Assembly: GCA_021781965.1 (NCBI GenBank)
Contig: JAJXVU010000005.1
Location: 1-64,000, forward strand
Direction of reading: 5' to 3'
DNA: 64,000 nucleotides
Origin: Pseudomonadota bacterium
Lineage (GTDB): Bacteria; Pseudomonadota; Gammaproteobacteria; UBA1113
This document shows, in pieces, positions 46,595-53,975 of this stretch. The notes beneath the pieces are model-generated. The model saw only the letters and a program-made list of their open reading frames with translations, ran no database searches and was not told the DNA's origin. The translations under genes and the position numbers were made by a program. Every line of letters starts with the position of its first letter. Position 1 is the first letter of the stretch.

Positions 46595-46614
46595 ATTATT
46601 AAGGGAATATTAAG
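46595..46614 (-). promoter_or_regulatory. PmrA-box-like tandem repeat upstream of the 1581-residue gene
   Basis: On the minus strand: CTTAATATTCCCTTAATAAT, that is two CTTAATATT-like half-sites separated by two bases. This matches the direct-repeat consensus bound by PmrA in Legionella and Coxiella. A -10-like GATAAAAT follows about five bases later. The start codon is about 65 bases downstream. Confidence 0.7.
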
Positions 46615-46724
46615 AGTTTCTTAACAACTTTTAAAAAGCATATTTTTTATACTTTTTTGGCAGAAAAAGAGCTTTCCTTTGTCAATTGATGTGTGATATT
46701 TCTGAAAAATCTCTGTTAAGAGGC

Positions 46725-46885
46725 TTATAACTCGAATTCTGTTTAAGAAATCTCTGTATTATCGGCTTAAAAATATCCAATTATTCCCCGAGCCGAGCCT
46801 GGTTATTCCTGTTATTCATCCTTTTTCCGCTCCCTGACGGTCGCGGCTCGGAATTTCGCATCTTAAACAGAATTTGCGTTTATAA
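46725..46885. repeat. 150-bp inverted-end element, copy 2
   Basis: The left end CGAATTCTGTTTAAG and right end CTTAAACAGAATTTGCG carry one mismatch. The 25-bp repeat lies inside at 46827-46851. The interior matches copies 1 and 3, including TTAAAAATAT and the run of GAG(C/T)C(G)GAG(C)C pieces. Confidence 0.85.
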
Positions 46886-46954
46886 TGCCTGTATTTGCTC
46901 TAGAAACCTACGAATTCTTAATATTCACTCCGGTTTAATTGGAGAATTCTTTAG

Positions 46955-47110
46955 CTAATTCGGTACTCCATTTCCTAGAACATATCCTCTTGCCGCATGC
47001 TCCACGGGAGATTCCGGCTCTTTATTAAAAGGAGATTCTAGTGCTTTACTAAAAAATGAACAAAACGATTTGCCTAGATTGCTGACTTTTTGTTTAGCAT
47101 TCTCAGCCTT
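46955..47110 (-). pseudogene. 3' remnant of a gene next to inverted-end element copy 3
   Basis: The frame AENAKQKVSNLGKSFCSFF, then SKALESPFNKEPESPVEHAA and RGYVLGNGVPN ends at TAG (46955-46957). It is open back to an in-frame stop just before element copy 3 and has no start codon. The composition (charged, helical start and polar tail) is coding-like and resembles the C-terminus of an effector-type protein. The rest of the gene is not found beyond the element. It is probably a relic truncated by the insertion. Confidence 0.45.
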
Positions 47111-47120
47111 ACAGTACTAC

Positions 47121-47272
47121 ACGCCAATTCTGTTTAAGAAATCTCTGCATGATTGACTTAAAAATATCTAATTATTCTCCGAGCGGAGCCGGGTCACTCC
47201 TGTTATTCGTTCATTTTCCGCTCCCTGACGGTCGCGGCTCGGAATTTTGCATCTTAAACAGAATTCGCGGTA
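47121..47272. repeat. 150-bp inverted-end element, copy 3
   Basis: The left end GCCAATTCTGTTTAAG and right end CTTAAACAGAATTCGCGG are imperfect inverted repeats. It contains the 25-bp repeat at 47218-47242. Its boundary coincides with the break in the upstream gene remnant. Confidence 0.8.
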
Positions 47273-47285
47273 TTACTCTTCCTAT

Positions 47286-47350
47286 CCCCTCCCTAACGGT
47301 CAACGCTCGGTTATAGACGGATGAACCGAGCGTCGACCGTTAGGGAACGG
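47286..47350. repeat. Head-to-head pair of 25-bp repeat variants forming a long hairpin
   Basis: TCCCTAACGGTCAACGCTCG at 47290-47309 faces CCGAGCGTCGACCGTTAGGG at 47326-47345, so the transcript could fold into a stem of about 22 pairs with a 13-base loop. It lies before the SMR transporter gene. Confidence 0.75.
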
Positions 47351-47429
47351 ATAGACCAGGGCGAATGACTAAGATATACTCTAATGCACTAATATGAGCT
47401 TCTTCCAATTAAAGCGCGAGTAATTACTA

Positions 47430-47741
47430 ATGATAAATTGGCTTTATTTATTTCTTGCCGGCGTTTGTGAGATCGGTTGGCCAGTGGGCTTAAAACTGGC
47501 CTCAGGCAATCGCTGGTGGGCTTTGTTTGCTATTGCGACCATGGCGGCAAGTGGCTTCTTGCTGTTTTTAGCGCAAAAAGCAATTCCCATGGGCACGGCT
47601 TATGCGGTTTGGACTGGAATAGGCGCCGTAGGCGCTTTTGTGGTGGGTATCATCTGGTTTGAAGATCCCGCTACTGCAGCACGCATGATCGCCGTAAGCT
47701 TTATCGTTATAGGCATCATAGGATTGAAATTGGCGGCTTAG
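47430..47741 (+). CDS. Small multidrug resistance (SMR) exporter, SugE/Gdx-like
   Basis: A protein of 103 residues with four membrane helices. The conserved Glu lies in LAGVCEIGWPVGLKLA (about residue 13), with AYAVWTGIGAVGAFVVGI in helix 3. The pattern CEIGWP-x-x-LK and WTGIGAVG fit the SugE/Gdx branch, which exports guanidinium and related cations in exchange for protons, better than EmrE. No riboswitch-like structure is recognisable upstream. The gene lies alone after a cluster of repeats. Confidence 0.85.
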   Translation: MINWLYLFLAGVCEIGWPVGLKLASGNRWWALFAIATMAASGFLLFLAQKAIPMGTAYAVWTGIGAVGAFVVGIIWFEDPATAARMIAVSFIVIGIIGLKLAA

Positions 47742-47763
47742 CTACATATCTATTTTTCAAAAT

Positions 47764-47827
47764 CTGCTCCCTGATGCTCGACGCTCGGTTCATTAGTTTG
47801 TAACCAAACTGTGACCGTCAGGAGCGA
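47764..47827. repeat. Diverged 25-bp repeat pair
   Basis: CTGCTCCCTGATGCTCGACG, then CTCGG, at 47764-47788 is followed by an opposing partial copy (CTGTGACCGTCAGGAGCGA) at about 47808-47826. Both are degenerate. They lie between the SMR gene and queF. Confidence 0.6.
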
Positions 47828-47922
47828 ATAGGAAGAGCCGTGACCTCCTTTCATTGCTTGCTTCCTTTATCTACATTGGCTAAAATTAAATTTCTTTACC
47901 ATTAAATTTGAAGATAAATACA

Positions 47923-48777
47923 ATGAACACTGTTTCCGAACCAAACCAAAACGACGTTCATAACTCCGAACTAGGCAAAAAAACAGCCTATCCACAAAGC
48001 TATAGCGCGGACTATCTATGTCCTATCTCTAGAACTAGCAAACGCTTGGAAATGGGTATAGATCCCGATGCCCCCCCTTTCGTGGGTTTCGACTGTTGGA
48101 ATCATTATGAAGTCTCATGGCTCAATGAAAAAGGTAAGCCTATCGTTGCCATTGCTGAAATAACCTATGATTGCAACTCCCCTTTTATTGTTGAATCTAA
48201 ATCACTGAAATTGTATTTTAATTCCTTTAATCAGTTTAAATTTAAATCTACGAATGATGTCATACAAACCATTCAGAAAGATTTAGAGCCTAGACTGCAT
48301 ACCTCTGTAAACGTAACGTTGCATCCATTAAATTCAGCGCAAATACCCATTATGAAAACAGCTTTTGAGGGTAGTTGCTTAGATGAACTCGATATAGAAT
48401 GTTCTATTTATAATACTGACTCGAACTTTTTACACACTGAAAATAGTGTGGTTAAAGAAAGCGTATATTCTGATCTGCTTAAATCTAACTGTTTAGTCAC
48501 ACATCAGCCTGATTGGGGCAGTGTACAGATAAGCTATGAAGGCAATAAAATCAATCATGAAGGCTTATTGCGTTATATCGTTTCTTTCCGTAATCACAAT
48601 GAATTTCATGAACAATGCATAGAGCGTATTTTTATGGATATTTTGAAACGCTGCCAACCTACAAAATTGAGCGTTTACGGTCGTTATACGCGGCGCGGCG
48701 GTTTGGATATCAATCCTTATCGTTCAACCCATGCAGTGGATTTTAAAAGTTTGAATTTCAGGCTGCCGCGGCAGTAG
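47923..48777 (+). CDS. queF: NADPH-dependent 7-cyano-7-deazaguanine reductase
   Basis: A protein of 284 residues from ATG at 47923; an upstream in-frame TTG is less likely. It is the long, two-domain (E. coli type) QueF. The motif FIVESKSLKLYFNSFNQF holds the family signature E-S-K-S-L-K, and the catalytic Cys lies in LLKSNCLVTHQPDWGSVQ with the Asp six residues later. The C-terminal FHEQCIERIF and RYTRRGGLDINPYRS are typical. It reduces preQ0 to preQ1 for queuosine in tRNA. Confidence 0.94.
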   Translation: MNTVSEPNQNDVHNSELGKKTAYPQSYSADYLCPISRTSKRLEMGIDPDAPPFVGFDCWNHYEVSWLNEKGKPIVAIAEITYDCNSPFIVESKSLKLYFNSFNQFKFKSTNDVIQTIQKDLEPRLHTSVNVTLHPLNSAQIPIMKTAFEGSCLDELDIECSIYNTDSNFLHTENSVVKESVYSDLLKSNCLVTHQPDWGSVQISYEGNKINHEGLLRYIVSFRNHNEFHEQCIERIFMDILKRCQPTKLSVYGRYTRRGGLDINPYRSTHAVDFKSLNFRLPRQ

Positions 48778-48783
48778 TTCCTA

Positions 48784-48812
48784 TTGACATTTGTTCATTA
48801 ATTTGGCTAAAT
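48784..48812 (+). promoter_or_regulatory. Sigma-70-type promoter of the Fic gene
   Basis: TTGACA at 48784-48789 and CTAAAT at 48807-48812 with a 17-base spacer. Transcription would begin near 48819, after the ATG at 48815, which supports the start of the Fic gene at 48848. Confidence 0.5.
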
Positions 48813-48847
48813 AGATGTTTAATGGTGCTACACTCGGGATATTGAAC

Positions 48848-49546
48848 ATGATTAGCCTTGAAAACATTATTCCCAACCCTCAAAAAGCCCTGTTTTTTGC
48901 AAAACGGCAATTGGCGGAATTGGTCTATGACGCTGTCAATTTAGAAGGCATTCACTATACCCTACCCGAAATTCAGACCCTTTTAGAAGGTGTCACCGTA
49001 GGCGGACATAAAATCAGCGACGAACGCATTGTATTGAATCAAGCTAATGCCTGGAAATTTCTATTTGAGTCTGTTGAAAACAACCAATTTAGTCTTCATT
49101 TAGAATTTGTCTGTAAATTACACGCTATTGCCGCAAAAGAAGAAGCGCTGACCTCAGGACAATTTCGCAGTGGTCAAGTTACCATTTCAGGAACAAAGTA
49201 CATGCCCCCCCCTGCCACAGAATTAGCCCATACCTGGCAAAATATAATCTTTGATTATACTAAACTGAGTGCTCAAGATTTATATCAAAAAGCCATCAGC
49301 TTATTTTTAGATATGGCACGTATACAATTTTTCTATGATGTGAATAAGCGCATGGGACGTTTTATGATGAATGGTATTTTACTATCGCAAGGTTATCCAG
49401 CAATCAACTTGCCCGTAAAACGGCAAGTTGAATTTAACACCTTAATGCTAGAGTTCTATCACAGCAATAATAAAACGGCAATGACGATTTTTATGTTGGA
49501 CTGCTTAGATCCACGTTTAATTACCATTATGGCTGAACACAACTAA
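48848..49546 (+). CDS. Fic-fold protein with degenerate catalytic motif
   Basis: A protein of 232 residues from ATG at 48848 (see promoter). The N-terminal segment VYDAVNLEGIHYTLPEIQTL resembles the inhibitory helix and its -EG-IH-TLPE continuation in many Fic proteins. The Fic core follows: FVCKLHAIAAKEEALTSGQF, then RSGQVTISGTKYMPPP. The signature loop reads IQFFYDVNKRMGRFMMN where active Fic enzymes have HPFxxGN(G/K)RxxR; the catalytic His is Gln, Pro is Phe and the first Gly is Val, while Asp, Asn, Arg and the later Gly-Arg remain. AMP transfer by the usual mechanism is therefore doubtful; another chemistry or loss of activity is possible. It converges with the L,D-transpeptidase genes, overlapping by four bases. 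Confidence 0.75.
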   Translation: MISLENIIPNPQKALFFAKRQLAELVYDAVNLEGIHYTLPEIQTLLEGVTVGGHKISDERIVLNQANAWKFLFESVENNQFSLHLEFVCKLHAIAAKEEALTSGQFRSGQVTISGTKYMPPPATELAHTWQNIIFDYTKLSAQDLYQKAISLFLDMARIQFFYDVNKRMGRFMMNGILLSQGYPAINLPVKRQVEFNTLMLEFYHSNNKTAMTIFMLDCLDPRLITIMAEHN

Positions 49547-50499
49547 TCCGCCGCTGGTTGTGTAGGCGCTACTACCACTGGCCAAACCACTTCTGCCACA
49601 CCGGTTTCATTCTGAACTAAAGTTTGTACTGTGTTCCAATCTATACTAACAGTATGTTTTGCGATAGCATTGTTTAGCGCTTCATTCCATAAATTATCGT
49701 AGCGGCCAGCATAATGGATACGTTCTTCACGTAATGGTCTATGTGCTTCAAAATAGAGTTGACCTTTTAACCAGCCCGCTTTAAAAGGTTGATTGACTAT
49801 GGTCACCTTGGTATCCAATGGAACCATACTAAATAACCGTGCTATATCTTCTGGATACAGACTGATACAGCCACCAGTCGTTCTACGGCCTATTGTAGTA
49901 GCATGATCGGTACCATGAATGAGATAATCTTCATTACTCAACCGCATCATATATGCACCCAATGGATTATTTGGACCTGCGGGCATGACTTCGGGTACTT
50001 TAATCCCTCTTTTGGCCATATCAGCAATAACCGAATCTGGCACATGCCATTCTGGATCTTTTTGTTTATCAATAATGCTGAGTTGCCCAGTGGGCGTCTG
50101 CCATTGATCGCCTAAACGACCTATGCCTATGGGATAGGTTATGACTTTATTGGTACTCGGCGGATAATAATATAAACGCAACTCGGCTAAATTAACGACA
50201 ATTCCTTCTCTAGGCGCATTAGGCAATATAATTTGATGCGGTATTAATACCTGCGTACCTTCTTTTAAATGCAGCGGATCTAGCGATGGATTGGCTTCCA
50301 GCAATTCGTAATAGCCCGCATCGTTGCGCTCTGCGAGCGTACTCAAGCTACCGCCTTTTTTGACTACCGTCATTTGGTTGCTGCCTATGACAGCATCACC
50401 CTTTGCCGGTAAAGTATATTCAGTAGCAAAGGCCGTTGCGGTAGCCATTAACCCTAGACTACCTATCAAAAAAAGGCGCGCTAAATGTCGTTTAGCCAT
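49543..50499 (-). CDS. L,D-transpeptidase with LysM-like region, paralogue 1
   Basis: A protein of 318 residues. It has a signal peptide (AKRHLARLFLIGSLGLMATA, ending about residue 26), a LysM-like region (SLSTLAERNDAGYYELLEAN, then LHLKEGTQVLIPHQ) and a YkuD domain. In that domain YLIHGTDHATTIGRRTTGGC then ISLYPEDI gives the catalytic HGT-(x)n-TGGC, with Cys and His. It forms 3-3 crosslinks or anchors lipoproteins on peptidoglycan, as ErfK/YbiS/YcfS/YnhG do. It overlaps the upstream paralogue by eight bases, so the two are a tandem duplication in one transcript. Confidence 0.9.
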   Translation of the reverse strand: MAKRHLARLFLIGSLGLMATATAFATEYTLPAKGDAVIGSNQMTVVKKGGSLSTLAERNDAGYYELLEANPSLDPLHLKEGTQVLIPHQIILPNAPREGIVVNLAELRLYYYPPSTNKVITYPIGIGRLGDQWQTPTGQLSIIDKQKDPEWHVPDSVIADMAKRGIKVPEVMPAGPNNPLGAYMMRLSNEDYLIHGTDHATTIGRRTTGGCISLYPEDIARLFSMVPLDTKVTIVNQPFKAGWLKGQLYFEAHRPLREERIHYAGRYDNLWNEALNNAIAKHTVSIDWNTVQTLVQNETGVAEVVWPVVVAPTQPAAD

Positions 50500-51733
50500 T
50501 TAAAGCAGCGCTTTTATTGGTAACACTATTATCCGTCATAGCTGCGGGTGGAGTGGCCGCCGCGATTGTAGGTATAGCGTCCGCTGTAGCAACCGCGGGA
50601 TCTGCAGCCGCAACTGCAGATGGATTAGCCGCTGCAATTGTAGGTGTAGCATTCGCTGCTGCAACAGTGGGATCTGTAGTCGCAACTGCGGGCGGATTAG
50701 CTGCTGCAACTGTAGGCGTAGCATCCGCTGCGGCAACAACTGCAGGCGGATTAGCCGCCGTAGCAGCAGCTGCCACTGCTTGTAGACTTGCTGCTTGCCC
50801 AATGACTTGTGGGACCCCCGTTTGTTTCTTAACTAACGTATGCACAGTATTCCAATTTACAGTGGCGGCGCGGCTTGTCGTCGCATTTTTAATGGCCTCA
50901 TTCCATAAGTCGTCATAATGGCCTGCATAAGCAACACGTTGTTCACGCAATGGCACATGGGCTTCAAAATAAAATTGATTATTGAGCCACCCTGCTTTGA
51001 AGGGTTCATCTACTATGGTCACCTTAGTCCGTATAGGAACTACGGCAAACAGTGCTTCAACATCTTCTGGATACATGCGTATACAACCAGCGCTCGTTCT
51101 ACGGCCTACGCCCTCTGGACGATTCGTACCATGGATAAGATAAGACCAATTACTCAAACGCATCATATAATTGCCCAAGGGATTATCGGGGCCCGCAGGG
51201 ATTACAGGCGGCACAACAATACCTCGTCTGGCCATATCATCAATAACGGATTGTGGTGCACGCCAATCCGGATTTTCTTTTTTCTGTATAACGGTCAGCT
51301 GACCCACAGGCGTTCCCCAATTACCATTGCCCGGACGGCCTATACCTATAGGATAAACCAAGACCTTATTGGAACCGGGCTGATAATAATACAAGCGCAA
51401 TTCGGCCAGATTGATGACTATGCCTTCTCTAGGCGCATCAGGTAATATGAATTGATGTGGTATCACTAAGCGCATACCACCAGTCATATGTAAAGGATTC
51501 AATTTCGGGTTGGCTTCCAGCAATTCATAATAGCCCGCATCGTTGCGTTGTGCAAAAGAGCTTAAACTATCGCCCATTTTTACATTAGCATACTCAGTAC
51601 TGCCTACTATATCATTACCATTTGTAGGCAAATCATATACAAGTGCAAATGCCGGCGTTGCGCTGAATGCCAATAAGGCGCAATACAGCCATTGTTTGAC
51701 TGCTTTATGTGTACCAAACCATTTTTTTAACAT
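50492..51733 (-). CDS. L,D-transpeptidase with LysM-like region and Ala-rich tail, paralogue 2
   Basis: A protein of 413 residues with a signal peptide (about 1-30), the same LysM-like region (SLSSFAQRNDAGYYELLEAN) and a YkuD domain with HGTNRPEGVGRRTSAGCIRM, keeping the catalytic Cys. Its extra feature is a tail of about 75 residues after 335, made of imperfect repeats of ATPTVAAANPPAVAAADPT type. The tail may span the periplasm or wall, or be a low-complexity expansion. Otherwise it is close to its downstream neighbour. Confidence 0.9.
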   Translation of the reverse strand: MLKKWFGTHKAVKQWLYCALLAFSATPAFALVYDLPTNGNDIVGSTEYANVKMGDSLSSFAQRNDAGYYELLEANPKLNPLHMTGGMRLVIPHQFILPDAPREGIVINLAELRLYYYQPGSNKVLVYPIGIGRPGNGNWGTPVGQLTVIQKKENPDWRAPQSVIDDMARRGIVVPPVIPAGPDNPLGNYMMRLSNWSYLIHGTNRPEGVGRRTSAGCIRMYPEDVEALFAVVPIRTKVTIVDEPFKAGWLNNQFYFEAHVPLREQRVAYAGHYDDLWNEAIKNATTSRAATVNWNTVHTLVKKQTGVPQVIGQAASLQAVAAAATAANPPAVVAAADATPTVAAANPPAVATTDPTVAAANATPTIAAANPSAVAAADPAVATADAIPTIAAATPPAAMTDNSVTNKSAALNG

Positions 51734-51798
51734 TGAATTACCCCAAAAACCCTAATAATTGCGCATAATAGCTCGTGTAAATCTATAAATCAAATACA

Positions 51799-53844
51799 CT
51801 ACCACAATAACTTCCACGCAGAAGTAGCTTCCACTGCTTGTATACCCATATTTCTATATTCAGCCAATTCCTTAGCTAAATTTTGCTTATCCATCGTACG
51901 CGCATACTGTAAGATACCTCCTTGAAAAGGGGGAAAGCCCGCACCAAAAATAACCCCCGCATCCACTAAATCTACGCTATTGACCACAGATTCATCTAAA
52001 CACAACAACGCGCGATCCAGCATGCCCAAAAATAACTGCCGTTCACACTTCGCCAATTTTTCTGGATCAGGCGTTATATTGTCCCGTACCGGTTTACCCC
52101 TAGCATAACGATAAAAGCCTTTTTGGGTTTTACGCCCCAAGTCGCCCTTATCCACTTTTTCGCGCAGCAGCGTTTGTGCGGCCATGGCGTCACTACCCAT
52201 TAAATGTTCACTGACATCCAAGCACACATCCAAACCCACTTGATCCGCTAATTCTAACGGTCCCATAGGCATACCCAAGCGACGCCCAGCAGCATCAATG
52301 GCACCTATACTCTCACCCGCGGCTAACGCTTTAAACGCTTCGACAAAATAACCCCCTAGAATTTGATTGACCAGAAAACCCGGTGCATCTTCCACGGGCA
52401 TTGGCAATTTTTTAATTTGTCTGACAAAAGCTGCAGCATAAGCGATAGTGGTTTTATCGGACTGTTTGCCCTTCACCACCTCAACCAAAGGCATATAAAA
52501 AACTGGGTTAAAAAAATGTATCCCCACTAAGCGCTGTGGTTGTGTTAACACAGTAGCGATATCGGCCAAACGTAAACTAGAGGTATTCGTAGCAAAAATG
52601 GCATCGGCACGAGCGCGTGCCTCAATTTGCTTAAAGATCTCATGTTTTAAATCCAGTTTTTCCACTGCAGCTTCTAAGATCAAGTCTGCATACGGAATAC
52701 CATCTCCGTTGGGATCAGGACATAGCCTATCCATAGCCGCTTGTATTAAATGTTTTTGCTTTAATCGTTTTTTAGCAAGTTCATAGGTTCTAGACACAGC
52801 ACTGCCTAATGCTTTCAAAGAAGGATCTTGTAGCGTCACACGCAAACCGTGCGTTGCACACCAGGCTGCAATATCACCTCCCATAACACCAGAACCGATG
52901 ATATGTATATGACGCACTTTAAAATCGACTTCTTTACCGCTTGCTTTTAATTTCCCTTGCAAGAAGAATACACGCAATAGATTTCTACAGGTTGGTGTAG
53001 ACAATAATTTTCCAACGGATTCGGCTTCAGTTGCAAAAGCTTTTTCTTCCAAAGAACCCACATTGATCCAATTGTCGATCACCGCATAAGGCGCTGGATA
53101 TTGTTCACTCTTTACTTTGGCTGCTAGTTTTTTCTTAAACAATGCGCCCAATAAATTACGTATAAATGGAATGTCAGTCACTCTATTTATCCAACTGCCG
53201 TTTTTCACTTTAGGTTTGTGCTGAATATAATAGGTTGCGGCTCTGCGCAATTCGCGCAAAGGCATCACATCATCAACTAAGCCTAATTTTTTGGCTTGTA
53301 ACGCATCTATATTACGCCCTTCTAACACAAACTCGATTCCTTTGAATACGCCCAATAATCGCAAGCTACGTACCGAACCGCCAAATCCGGGATGAATACC
53401 TATCTTAACTTCAGGCAGCCCTATTTGAGTATGTCTTTCGTCACTGGCAAGTCTATAATGACAAGCTAAGGCTAATTCCGTGCCACCCCCTAAACAAAAA
53501 CCACTGATAGCAGCCACCACGGGAATGGGCAAGGCTTCGATTTGTGAAAACAAGGTTTGTGTTTTACGTATATGCGTCACAGCATCGTTCATATCGCTAA
53601 CGGCAGCGATTTCTTTCACATCGGCACCGGCAATAAAATCAGGTTCTTTGCCAGAAATAATGACTATGCCGCTATAGCGGTTTGGGTCAACCTGAATGTC
53701 CGCAACGATCGCTTCTAATTCTTGCAACACTGCAAAACTTAAAACATTAACCTCTTCGTTGACACCATTCAATTCCAGCCATAGGATTCTATTTTCATCT
53801 TCATGCAAAGACCAATTTTTATAAGCGTTTGTTTTAGCTTTCAT
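51799..53844 (-). CDS. Fatty acid oxidation complex alpha subunit, FadJ/FadB-like
   Basis: A protein of 681 residues from ATG at 53844, with GAGGA upstream; an in-frame ATG 81 bases earlier adds an unlikely tail. The N-terminal enoyl-CoA hydratase domain shows FIAGADVKEI and GFCLGGGTELALACHYRLAS with both catalytic Glu (GGGTE and LPEVKIG). The 3-hydroxyacyl-CoA dehydrogenase domain has the NAD motif IHIIGSGVMGGDIAAWCA and GIHFFNPVFYMPLVEVV with its catalytic His. It performs the middle two steps of beta-oxidation. It follows the thiolase gene in the same direction, separated by a 25-bp repeat. Confidence 0.9.
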   Translation of the reverse strand: MKAKTNAYKNWSLHEDENRILWLELNGVNEEVNVLSFAVLQELEAIVADIQVDPNRYSGIVIISGKEPDFIAGADVKEIAAVSDMNDAVTHIRKTQTLFSQIEALPIPVVAAISGFCLGGGTELALACHYRLASDERHTQIGLPEVKIGIHPGFGGSVRSLRLLGVFKGIEFVLEGRNIDALQAKKLGLVDDVMPLRELRRAATYYIQHKPKVKNGSWINRVTDIPFIRNLLGALFKKKLAAKVKSEQYPAPYAVIDNWINVGSLEEKAFATEAESVGKLLSTPTCRNLLRVFFLQGKLKASGKEVDFKVRHIHIIGSGVMGGDIAAWCATHGLRVTLQDPSLKALGSAVSRTYELAKKRLKQKHLIQAAMDRLCPDPNGDGIPYADLILEAAVEKLDLKHEIFKQIEARARADAIFATNTSSLRLADIATVLTQPQRLVGIHFFNPVFYMPLVEVVKGKQSDKTTIAYAAAFVRQIKKLPMPVEDAPGFLVNQILGGYFVEAFKALAAGESIGAIDAAGRRLGMPMGPLELADQVGLDVCLDVSEHLMGSDAMAAQTLLREKVDKGDLGRKTQKGFYRYARGKPVRDNITPDPEKLAKCERQLFLGMLDRALLCLDESVVNSVDLVDAGVIFGAGFPPFQGGILQYARTMDKQNLAKELAEYRNMGIQAVEATSAWKLLW

Positions 53845-53944
53845 TTTACTGCATCTTCCTCGTTTCAGTATATAATGTCCAGAAATTCGTTCTGGGGTAT
53901 TGTAGGTTGCGCCTTGCCCCAACATTTTCTATTGTAATCACCTT

Positions 53945-53969
53945 CCGCTCCCTAACGGTCGCGGCTCGG
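53945..53969 (+). repeat. 25-bp interspersed repeat between the two beta-oxidation genes
   Basis: A variant with TAACGG, seven bases before the thiolase stop codon, within the fad operon. Confidence 0.85.
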
Positions 53970-53975
53970 TTCCTT

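Noticed and set aside
47351-47429. Guanidine riboswitch before the SugE-like gene
   Set aside because: The leader contains only the 25-bp repeat hairpin and no recognisable riboswitch core.
50536-50802. Open frame of 88 codons rich in Leu, Gln and Arg within the L,D-transpeptidase tail
   Set aside because: It is an out-of-frame reading of the repetitive Ala/Pro/Thr coding sequence; composition reflects the repeat.
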